The notes beneath the pieces are model-generated. The model had not been told where the DNA came from. It ran no database searches and was given only the letters and a program-made list of their open reading frames with translations. Made by a program: the position numbers and the translations under genes. This document shows positions 16,344-22,794 of a stretch of 33,108 nt of DNA, piece after piece. Source of the DNA: Acidithiobacillus montserratensis (lineage in GTDB: Bacteria > Pseudomonadota > Gammaproteobacteria > Acidithiobacillales > Acidithiobacillaceae); contig NZ_JABBOU010000018.1 of assembly GCF_018853465.1 (NCBI RefSeq), positions 1 to 33,108 on the forward strand. Reading direction: 5' to 3'. Every line of letters starts with the position of its first letter. The stretch's first letter is position 1.

Positions 16344-17720
16344 TTATTCATCGACCACGTCGATGATTTGATGCAGTTTCCGGGGTTGGTAGCGTGCCCA
16401 TAGCAAACCCCGGATAAATATGATGATCACCAACAGCACAAAAAGCACGCTGGCAACACCTTCTCCCCCGGTTGGTAAAGGCCATAAACTTACTTGCAAA
16501 ACTTTCAGCAGGAGCGGCAGGGAAATCCCGGAAATTATCAGGCTCAACCAGCGCCAGGAGTGTTGCTGACGAAACAAAAACAGCGGCGTGGCAATGTTGG
16601 CAAGGCTATAAATCAGCAGAAAAGCCAGTCCGGTAAAAGTGCCAAACGTCCCCACAACGGACAATATCGAAAACTGGGCAATGCTGACTACTATCGTACT
16701 GGTAATGACCAGCAGGGCCAACAAGCCCAGGGCGCGGGTCGGCGTATGGTGCAGCGGGTGGCGAAAATGCAGATAAGGGCTGATGACCTGATGCCCGGCC
16801 ATACTGAATAAAATCCGGGAAATGCTGTTGAGGGTGGCAATGGTTGCGGAAAAAGCGGCGGTAGCCATGGCTAAGTCCGAGAAGATGCCCAGCCAGGGTT
16901 TGCCAATGGCCTCGGCTATGCGGTTGAGTGGTGCCGGGCTGTTGCCAATAGCCGAAGGAATATGGGAAAAAGCGAGAATTTCGATATAGGCCATGGCTAC
17001 AAAAAAGATCCCCACCATGCCCACGGAAAACAGCATCACCTTGGGGATGGCGGTGCGGGCCGCCCGGGTTTCTCCGGCGAGATTGCCCGCTGTTTCAAAG
17101 CCGCCATAAGCCAACAGGGATAAAATCAACGCCTGGGTAAACGGGCCTTGCTGTAGTTGCGAAAAATCCCATTGATGGGGGTCGCGCCAGCCATAATGTC
17201 CCAGGGTGAAGGCGGCGATGAGGACAATGCAGGCGATCGAAAAAATCTCGACCCACAGCCCCCAACGGGCGGAAATTTCAATCCCGCGCCGTGCCAGCCG
17301 CCAGGCAACGAGTAGATAAAGCAGAGCGATCACCGCAATCCAGCCGATACCCTGAACCGGCCATAAGAATGCCAGCGCCTGCTCCAGGAACAATCCTCCC
17401 AACAGCGGGGCGGCTGCCAGAGCACCGAAATAACCGGTAATCATGACAAAACCTGCCACCATGCCGGCGATGGGATGTAAGGCCTTGCCGAGATAAAAAA
17501 ACAGGGAGCCGGGAGAAGGAAAATGCCGGGCAAGAATGCCAATTTGCACAGCCACCAGCAACATCAATAAGCCGATGACACTATAGGCCAGCCAGGTAAA
17601 ATTGCCGCTGTGCATGGCCACTAGCGAAATAGTCACAGCGGGCATGGCTGACGGGGTAATGTTGGCAACGGCATGCCCCCAAATTTCACCGGGGCTGACA
17701 GATGCGGCTTGGGAGCGCAT
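16344..17720 (-). CDS. APC superfamily amino-acid permease
   Basis: A 458-residue inner-membrane protein with about twelve hydrophobic helices. Helix 1 includes GHAVANITPSAMPAVTIS, and helix 6 contains LILSLLAYGGFETAGNLAGE, which resembles the unwound substrate-binding helix of APC permeases. It lies 70 bases downstream of the PYP ligase gene in the same direction. A perfect -10 hexamer in that gap suggests it can also be transcribed on its own. The substrate is unknown. The placement next to PYP genes makes an aromatic amino acid or acid worth testing, as the source of p-coumarate, but this is speculation. Confidence 0.85.
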   Translation of the reverse strand: MRSQAASVSPGEIWGHAVANITPSAMPAVTISLVAMHSGNFTWLAYSVIGLLMLLVAVQIGILARHFPSPGSLFFYLGKALHPIAGMVAGFVMITGYFGALAAAPLLGGLFLEQALAFLWPVQGIGWIAVIALLYLLVAWRLARRGIEISARWGLWVEIFSIACIVLIAAFTLGHYGWRDPHQWDFSQLQQGPFTQALILSLLAYGGFETAGNLAGETRAARTAIPKVMLFSVGMVGIFFVAMAYIEILAFSHIPSAIGNSPAPLNRIAEAIGKPWLGIFSDLAMATAAFSATIATLNSISRILFSMAGHQVISPYLHFRHPLHHTPTRALGLLALLVITSTIVVSIAQFSILSVVGTFGTFTGLAFLLIYSLANIATPLFLFRQQHSWRWLSLIISGISLPLLLKVLQVSLWPLPTGGEGVASVLFVLLVIIIFIRGLLWARYQPRKLHQIIDVVDE

Positions 17721-17755
17721 GGGGATGATTACTCACGATTCGGAAATGAGCAAAA

Positions 17756-17761
17756 ATTATA
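17756..17761 (-). promoter_or_regulatory. Possible -10 element of the permease gene
   Basis: On the minus strand a perfect TATAAT lies 36 bases before the permease ATG. The hexamer 17 bases further upstream, TTCGCT, matches the -35 consensus poorly. An internal promoter is plausible but weakly supported. Confidence 0.4.
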
Positions 17762-17790
17762 GGGGAGCCAGCCACAAAAGCGAAAGAAGT

Positions 17791-19101
17791 TTACGCCGGC
17801 CAGTTTTCATACAACCAACGCCGGCTGGGTTTGCCCTGGGGGGCCGGCGCCTGTGCCCAGAATGTCTGCTCGGGAATCTGCAACAAATATGGCTCTTGCC
17901 ATGCACGGATGAAAGCGGCTTTTTGCGCTTCTGATACTTTCACGACGGCATGTAAATGACGCGCCCCTGGAGCACCGAGGACAATGCTTTCTGCTTCGGG
18001 ATATTGGTCCATCAAGCGCGACTCTTCCACTTCGGGGCGGACGCTGTTCCCATCAGCAAGGCTGAATCCGCCGTCCTCCCGTCCTAACCAGTACAGGCAG
18101 CCATCAGGATCCTGTCGCACTTCATCACCACTGTTTCGCCAGCCTTGGGGCTGGAGCATGGGCAGCCAACCCGTCATGCCCAAATACGCATCTGCCTGCC
18201 CCGGAGATTGATAATGCAGAGTTTCTCCGGCAATGGTGCATTGCACGAGAGGGTATCCCAGCATAAAAGGCGCAAACTCACCGGGGTGTCCCAGGGTAAT
18301 GCCCGGTCCGGCTTCGGTTTGTCCATACCCGACCCGGAGCTTGCTGCCCTGAAGCTGTGCTGCCAGTCGGTCACCAATGGGCGCACCACCAATGATGCCT
18401 CCTTCGAGGGCGTGTATCTGTTGCTGATCAAGCAAGCGGGCAATGCGCGGAACGGTGCAAAGATGGGTGCAGTCTGGAGGCGTGGAACGGCTACGCTGGG
18501 TTTCTACCCGAATGACGCTGCCCGCCATGCTGGCAGTCAGTAATTCCAGTACCCCGGCAAAAACATGCGCCCAGGGCAGGGTATTCCAGAACAGACTTTC
18601 GGTACTTGGCTGCAGTGCTGGCAAATGGGTGTCCATCTGCCATTGCAGGGCGGCAAAACTCAAACGGTAAGCGTTTCCCGCCCCCATGCTGCCCGAGCTC
18701 CACATAATCAGCGCGGCATCCTGATCCTCTTGGGTATGGCCGTTACAGGGGATTTCCTGCAGACGCTGCGCTGAATAATGGATCCACAAAGCCGGTTGAA
18801 GCCTTTGCAGACGTCGCCGGGTTTCTCGGGGATGGAGTTTAGGCAAGGGACAAAAAGTCCAGCCACCCATCCAACAAGCCAGCATGTAGGCCACATAGGC
18901 CGGACTGTTGGGAATGTTGACGGCAACTCGTGCGCCGGGAAGCAGTTTGCTGCGACGCCAGCGGGTTTTGATGCGCGCCGCTCGAGCCCAAAGCGCCTGT
19001 CCGGGCCAGGCATGACTAGCACCGTTATGGTGCCAGTCCAAGGCAAAGCCCTGATGCATGCCCGCAGCCAATCGCTGCAAAAAAGCATCGCGATCGGTCA
19101 C
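17791..19101 (-). CDS. pcl: AMP-dependent ligase, probable p-coumaroyl-CoA ligase for the PYP chromophore
   Basis: A 436-residue, compact ANL-family enzyme. Visible core motifs are the phosphate loop WSSGSMGAGN (residues 134-143), GYGQTEAG (258-265), SGDEV with Asp326, GREDGG with Arg341 and a C-terminal catalytic Lys424 in QGKPSRR. The phosphate loop lacks the usual Pro-Lys. PYP needs p-coumaroyl-CoA to load its thioester chromophore, and a short ligase of this kind beside pyp is the known arrangement (pcl) in PYP bacteria, so the specificity is inferred from context. It begins with GTG two bases after the 104-residue gene. No tyrosine ammonia-lyase is in the window. Confidence 0.8.
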   Translation of the reverse strand: MTDRDAFLQRLAAGMHQGFALDWHHNGASHAWPGQALWARAARIKTRWRRSKLLPGARVAVNIPNSPAYVAYMLACWMGGWTFCPLPKLHPRETRRRLQRLQPALWIHYSAQRLQEIPCNGHTQEDQDAALIMWSSGSMGAGNAYRLSFAALQWQMDTHLPALQPSTESLFWNTLPWAHVFAGVLELLTASMAGSVIRVETQRSRSTPPDCTHLCTVPRIARLLDQQQIHALEGGIIGGAPIGDRLAAQLQGSKLRVGYGQTEAGPGITLGHPGEFAPFMLGYPLVQCTIAGETLHYQSPGQADAYLGMTGWLPMLQPQGWRNSGDEVRQDPDGCLYWLGREDGGFSLADGNSVRPEVEESRLMDQYPEAESIVLGAPGARHLHAVVKVSEAQKAAFIRAWQEPYLLQIPEQTFWAQAPAPQGKPSRRWLYENWPA

Positions 19102-19103
19102 CG

Positions 19104-19418
19104 TCAGGATACCAGATCTTCGGGCATCTCTCTCAACAGGCGCCGGAGCTGATCACGAAAGTCGACGGAAATGTCCTCTTCATTCTGGCGAATTTCGCGA
19201 TCAACCATCTGCAGCAGCTGCACCTGTTCGGCGCTGAGAAATTGTTGTCCATCCTGTTGAAAGGCATTGTTCAACATCTGCCAAAGGCTGTTCAGGCAAG
19301 CATGATAAAGCTGTTTTTGTTCCTGGTGGATTTCCGGAAGATCGGCCACTGCGTGCAACAGCTCATCGACATACGCCAGAAAATGGGTAATCACTTTAGT
19401 TTCTGCGGGCATCGTCAT
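19104..19418 (-). CDS. Unknown 104-residue helical protein between pyp and pcl
   Basis: I do not recognise this protein. It appears almost entirely alpha-helical, acidic and soluble, with no signal peptide or membrane segment. Runs such as ITHFLAYVDELLHAVADL and FRDQLRRLLREMPEDL could form a helical bundle or coiled coil. Its ATG shares one base with the PYP stop codon (TGATG), and its own stop lies two bases before the GTG of the ligase, so it is made together with both. This makes it a candidate PYP partner, for instance an adaptor between PYP and the divergent regulator, or a helper for chromophore loading. No evidence beyond position supports either role. Confidence 0.75.
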   Translation of the reverse strand: MTMPAETKVITHFLAYVDELLHAVADLPEIHQEQKQLYHACLNSLWQMLNNAFQQDGQQFLSAEQVQLLQMVDREIRQNEEDISVDFRDQLRRLLREMPEDLVS

Positions 19419-19822
19419 CAGCCAAGATCCTCATAAAGCTGGATAATGCGATCAATGAAAATAAAAAAAAGCGGACTCTTGCGGACGTTGAAAAACATAT
19501 GAACATGTGCAGAAACCGGGCGGATACGATAGGTGAATGTATAATAAAAATGAGTGTCCATGATCTCATCCTTGAGGCCTTGACGAAATCGGCCCCGAAA
19601 CAGTCGGCTGGCAGTACAGGGCGCGACTTCGGTAAAAAAGTTTCGACCCAGAACGTCTATGGTGCTGAGTCCGCTGAGACGTGATTCTGCGGCATTGAAA
19701 ATTTTCACTAGAGCATGATTGTCCAAGGCAATAATGCCAAAGCCTTGTCGATCAGCCATGGTCGCGGTGATCTGTTCAGGATGGTTCAGTATATCGTCTG
19801 CAACAAAATTTTTGGCTAACAT
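19418..19822 (-). CDS. pyp: Photoactive yellow protein (PYP)
   Basis: A 134-residue PAS-fold blue-light receptor that carries p-coumaric acid on a cysteine. It aligns with Halorhodospira PYP without gaps around the chromophore: GRNFFTEVAPCT places Cys at residue 69, FNAAES places Glu46, and YYTFTYRI gives Tyr94 and Phe96. Differences at key places are Phe42 (Tyr), Ser50 (Thr), Leu52 (Arg) and Ile100 (Met), which should alter colour tuning and slow dark recovery. AAGGA precedes the ATG. It heads a coupled operon with an unknown gene and the likely ligase, divergent from a LitR-type regulator. A chromophore-free PAS protein is the alternative, but Cys69 and the ligase argue against it. Confidence 0.92.
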   Translation of the reverse strand: MLAKNFVADDILNHPEQITATMADRQGFGIIALDNHALVKIFNAAESRLSGLSTIDVLGRNFFTEVAPCTASRLFRGRFRQGLKDEIMDTHFYYTFTYRIRPVSAHVHMFFNVRKSPLFFIFIDRIIQLYEDLG

Positions 19823-20051
19823 TCACGTTCCTTGGACAAAGTGAGTCTGTCAGGAAGAGCGATTCCTGCGTCACTGTCTTGCCTTGCTCGCGGATTGCCC
19901 CCAGAATTTACATAACTCATAGGCATTCCTGAGTATTTGTGTGACCATGGAGTAAACAAGTTTGTACAGGAACCTCCATGGCGACGATAGGGTAGATTAC
20001 TGTTCAGGATTCATATGTCAATAATACGTCATATACAAAAAGGGAACATTG
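19823..20051. promoter_or_regulatory. Divergent pyp / LitR-type regulator promoter region with nested inverted repeat
   Basis: This 229-base gap must hold both promoters. At 19945-19952 and 19974-19981 lie perfect 8-base arms CCATGGAG and CTCCATGG around a 21-base centre, which itself holds ACAA-GT-TTGT and a TGTACA hexamer (19963-19968). Another TATACA (20032-20037) stands right before the AAGGG ribosome site of the regulator, in the place the second half-site takes at 10390 and 10652, but no matching first half-site lies 11 bases upstream. Autoregulation through these sites is plausible. No confident -35/-10 pair was found for either gene. Confidence 0.55.
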
Positions 20052-20963
20052 GTGGATATCAGTACGGATGAAGTGGATGTGCCGCAATTTCCAATCAGTG
20101 TGGTTGAGCAGGAAACCGGTATTTCCAAAGAATTGTTGCGCATGTGGGAGCGCCGTTATGCCTTTCCCGTGCCCGGTCGGGATCTGGCAGGTAACCGTTT
20201 GTACAGCCGTGCCCAGATAGACCGATTGCACCAGATCAATCGACTGCTGGCAGCAGGCTATCGGCCGGGAGCTGTAGTCGGTGCCGATGCCCAAAAAATC
20301 GAGAATTTGGTGGCCGAAATTCCCTTGCCGTCAACAGCTCCTCGAGAGGATCCTGAAACTCTGGCAGAAGCCTTAACAATGCTCGCTTCTGATCGGCCTG
20401 AACGGTTGTTGAGTTATTTGCGTCGCCAGCTCCAGCAGGAGGGCCTGCCGCGCTTCATATTACAGGTTGCAGCGCCGTTGTTGCAGCGTGTGGCCCGTGC
20501 CCGGCTCATGGGAGAAATTCAGCCTTATCGGGAGGCGTGTTTTCAGGAATTGTTGAGAGAGTGTCTCTACGTGGCTACCAGTCAGCTTCCGGTTGGTGCA
20601 GCGCGTCTGCGCGTTTTGTTGGCGAGTTTTCCGGGGGAGGGGCGCTCCCTGGAGTTGCAGATGACCCGGGCCTTGCTGATGGGGGAAGGGGTGGATGTCC
20701 TGTTTATTGGACCGGAGCCGGAACTGGATGATCTCCTGGCGGCAGCAGAAGCCTGCCATGTTCAGGTCATTCACATGGCTATATCGGCGGCATCTGTCAA
20801 TCTGCAGAACCGCGAGCTTTTGCAGGATTTGCAGCAGCGTATTCCACCTGGCATTACCCTGTGGTTGGGTGGGAGTGGCTGTCTGGAGCTGGGAGTGGCA
20901 GGGGATGAATCCTGTTTTGTGCGCCTGCAGGATATGTTGAAGGCAATACGCGAATGGTCGTGA
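20052..20963 (+). CDS. MerR-family regulator, LitR/CarH type without cobalamin-binding signatures
   Basis: A 303-residue protein. An N-terminal MerR winged helix (about 12-75) carries LLRMWERRYAFPVPGRD, the hallmark of the LitR/CarH subgroup. A helical region (about 105-175) and a Rossmann-like B12-binding-type domain (about 185-282, RLRVLLASFPGEGRSLELQ) follow. In light-sensing CarH/LitR the helical part has W-x9-EH and the Rossmann part an E-x-H-x2-G motif; here the equivalents read GEIQPYREA and GEGRSLEL without the Trp and His. It therefore probably does not bind B12 and needs another light or redox input. GTG at 20052 is chosen for its spacing from AAGGGA; TTG at 20049 is possible. It is divergent from pyp. 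Confidence 0.85.
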   Translation: MDISTDEVDVPQFPISVVEQETGISKELLRMWERRYAFPVPGRDLAGNRLYSRAQIDRLHQINRLLAAGYRPGAVVGADAQKIENLVAEIPLPSTAPREDPETLAEALTMLASDRPERLLSYLRRQLQQEGLPRFILQVAAPLLQRVARARLMGEIQPYREACFQELLRECLYVATSQLPVGAARLRVLLASFPGEGRSLELQMTRALLMGEGVDVLFIGPEPELDDLLAAAEACHVQVIHMAISAASVNLQNRELLQDLQQRIPPGITLWLGGSGCLELGVAGDESCFVRLQDMLKAIREWS

Positions 20964-20978
20964 AATTTTCCTTTGACT

Positions 20979-21029
20979 AGCTTTTGTCCAGTACAAAAGC
21001 TTGACAGCATAACGGGCATGTTCTAAATT
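20979..21029 (+). promoter_or_regulatory. Inverted repeat and sigma-70-like promoter before the hdrA-like gene
   Basis: Perfect 9-base arms AGCTTTTGT (20979-20987) and ACAAAAGCT (20993-21001) surround five bases. The last base of the second arm is the first base of a consensus -35, TTGACA (21001-21006). A TAAATT -10 follows after 17 bases (21024-21029). A regulator bound to the repeat would touch the -35, as activators of this kind do. The repeat could also form an RNA hairpin after the upstream regulator gene, but no T-run follows, so a terminator is less likely. Confidence 0.65.
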
Positions 21030-21060
21030 TCAATCATCAGTTGAATTCCAGGAGCGTGTC

Positions 21061-22116
21061 ATGGCAAATACCGATTCAGTATTAGTTGTAGGGGCAGGTC
21101 CGGCGGGTCTTTCTGCAGCAGCAACGATAGCTTCCATGGGTAAAAAAGCGGTCATCATCGAAAAAGAAGATGTCCTGGGCGGGGCACCCATCATATCCGG
21201 ATATGCCCGCTTGGTGCCTTCCGGAGAATGGGCTAAGGATGCTATTGGTCGTATGGTCAGCAGGGTAACGGGTAATAAAAATGTTTCCATTCACACCTCT
21301 ACCAAAGTGACTGATTTCAGTGGCGAACCCGGTCAATTTACAGCAACTTTGAGTTCTGGAGAAAAAGTTGAAGCAGGTGCGGTGGTCCTCGCTACAGGAT
21401 TTACGCATTTTGATTCCATCAACAAACCGGAGTGGGGGTTTGGCACCTACGAAGATGTGTTAACCACTACACAGATGGAACAAATGGTAGCAACGGGGCA
21501 GATACGCTGTCCCTCAGATGGGCGGGTTCCTGAGCGTGTGGCTATTTTGCTTTGCGTAGGCTCTCGTGATCGGCAAATCGGCAGAGAATGGTGTTCCAAG
21601 ATCTGTTGCACGGTATCCACCAATCTTGCCATGGAAATCAAGGAAATATCTCCAACCACTGATGTATTTATATATTACATGGATATTCGTACTTTCGGAT
21701 TGTACGAAGACAAGTTTTATTGGAAAAGCCAAGAAGAGTTCAAGACCAAATTTGTGAAAGCGCGTATTGCTGAAGTAACCAAATCTCCTGATGGTCGTTT
21801 ATTGGTTAAAGGCGAAGACACATTGGTCAAAAGACCCATCGTTATCCCCATGGATATGGTGGTTCACGCCATTGGTATGGATCCTAATGCACTCAACCCG
21901 GAAATTTCCAAGGTCTTTGGCATCGGTCTGGAAAAACACGGTTTCATTGATCGAGCAGAACAATACACCAATACCCAGGGTACAACGCGCAGAGGAATCT
22001 ATGTATGTGGAGCGGCAACTGGTCCGGAAACTATTGATGATTCCATGGCCCAGGGCCAATCCGCAGGAGCCCGGGCGGTTGCCGATCTATACCAGCTCTT
22101 GGCTGTCTCAGCTTGA
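21061..22116 (+). CDS. hdrA: HdrA-like flavoprotein (sulfur-oxidation sHdr type), isolated gene
   Basis: A 351-residue protein with the FAD motif VVGAGPAGLSAAATIASMGK, the conserved LCVGSRDRQIGREWCSKICC (Cys165, Cys178, Cys182, Cys183) and YYMDIRTFG, then a C-terminal FAD segment RRGIYVCGAATGP. This matches the short HdrA of the sHdr complex of sulfur oxidisers, where it carries FAD and an Fe-S cluster and handles lipoate-bound sulfur. The usual partners (hdrB, hdrC, tusA, dsrE, lbpA) are absent from this window. It has its own promoter upstream and a terminator downstream, so it is a single-gene unit. It may be a second copy; the link to the neighbouring regulator is unproven. Confidence 0.83.
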   Translation: MANTDSVLVVGAGPAGLSAAATIASMGKKAVIIEKEDVLGGAPIISGYARLVPSGEWAKDAIGRMVSRVTGNKNVSIHTSTKVTDFSGEPGQFTATLSSGEKVEAGAVVLATGFTHFDSINKPEWGFGTYEDVLTTTQMEQMVATGQIRCPSDGRVPERVAILLCVGSRDRQIGREWCSKICCTVSTNLAMEIKEISPTTDVFIYYMDIRTFGLYEDKFYWKSQEEFKTKFVKARIAEVTKSPDGRLLVKGEDTLVKRPIVIPMDMVVHAIGMDPNALNPEISKVFGIGLEKHGFIDRAEQYTNTQGTTRRGIYVCGAATGPETIDDSMAQGQSAGARAVADLYQLLAVSA

Positions 22117-22158
22117 TCTATTGATTTTGAATTTCGCATTTTAGTTTCTGGTGGCCTT

Positions 22159-22185
22159 GAGGGGTGCTTTGCATCCCTCTTTTTT
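22159..22185 (+). terminator. Rho-independent terminator after the hdrA-like gene
   Basis: GAGGGGTGC (22159-22167) pairs with GCATCCCTC (22171-22179), with one G-U wobble and a three-base loop, and is followed by six T (22180-22185). It lies 42 bases after the stop codon. Confidence 0.88.
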
Positions 22186-22189
22186 GCTG

Positions 22190-22204
22190 TATAACGGTTA
22201 TAAT
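22190..22204 (+). promoter_or_regulatory. Perfect 13-base palindrome overlapping a TATAAT box before the second DUF3833 gene
   Basis: TATAAC-G-GTTATA (22190-22202) is perfectly symmetrical and overlaps a consensus TATAAT at 22199-22204, about 35 bases before the ATG at 22240. A matching -35 is not visible. This is the layout of a repressor site on a promoter, but the regulator is unknown. Confidence 0.5.
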
Positions 22205-22239
22205 TTTCTGGATACTCTTATTCGACAGACAGGCACATC

Positions 22240-22794
22240 ATGAAAAAATATGCGTCAACCCTTCCCCTATTTCAGCTTCATCATTTTTTTAATGGGCCCT
22301 CAGTAGCTACGGGTATATTCCAGGATCGCTCCGGTAAGGTCGTCAATCGCTTTATTATGCATTTGTTGGGCACTTGGCAGAGCGAATCGGTTGGCTCACT
22401 CAGTGAAAAATTTCTGTTTCTGGATAATGACGGTAAAGCGACACATGCAGAACGCGTGTGGCAGTTGCAAGTCACTGGAGAGCATACCTTTGCCGCGACG
22501 GCACAAGGTTCTGCGGGAGATATTGTGGGTGTTGCCCAGGGCGAAGCCGAGGGATTTGCCATGCGCTGGCGTTATACGCTGCGACAGCCTGTGGGTAAGC
22601 GATTTTTTCATCTGCGGGTAGATGACTGGATGTATCTGATCGATAAGGATCACGTCATTAATCGCAGTAAAATGCGCTTCTGGGGTTTTTTTGTGGGAGA
22701 CGTCAGTATTGAAATTCATCGCCTCGCAGATACACCGGAAAATCGTGAAAGCATGATACAGTTGCCCCGCCTGGGCGATCCGGTACCCGTATGA
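22240..22794 (+). CDS. DUF3833 family protein, second copy without lipobox
   Basis: A 184-residue paralogue of the lipoprotein at 15751-16341. Shared blocks include HHFFNGPSVATGIFQDRSGK, VVNRF, GTWQ, RVWQL, AQGSAGDIVG, LRQPVGKRFFHLRVDDWMYL and the end region ADTPENRES. It begins directly with the domain and has neither signal peptide nor lipobox Cys, so it is probably cytoplasmic. The stop overlaps the next gene as ATGA, coupling it to a short-chain dehydrogenase. The function is unknown. Confidence 0.87.
   Translation: MKKYASTLPLFQLHHFFNGPSVATGIFQDRSGKVVNRFIMHLLGTWQSESVGSLSEKFLFLDNDGKATHAERVWQLQVTGEHTFAATAQGSAGDIVGVAQGEAEGFAMRWRYTLRQPVGKRFFHLRVDDWMYLIDKDHVINRSKMRFWGFFVGDVSIEIHRLADTPENRESMIQLPRLGDPVPV

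Noticed and set aside
20199..20204. TGTACA hexamer inside the LitR-type regulator gene
   Set aside because: Single half-site in coding sequence with no partner at 11-base spacing.
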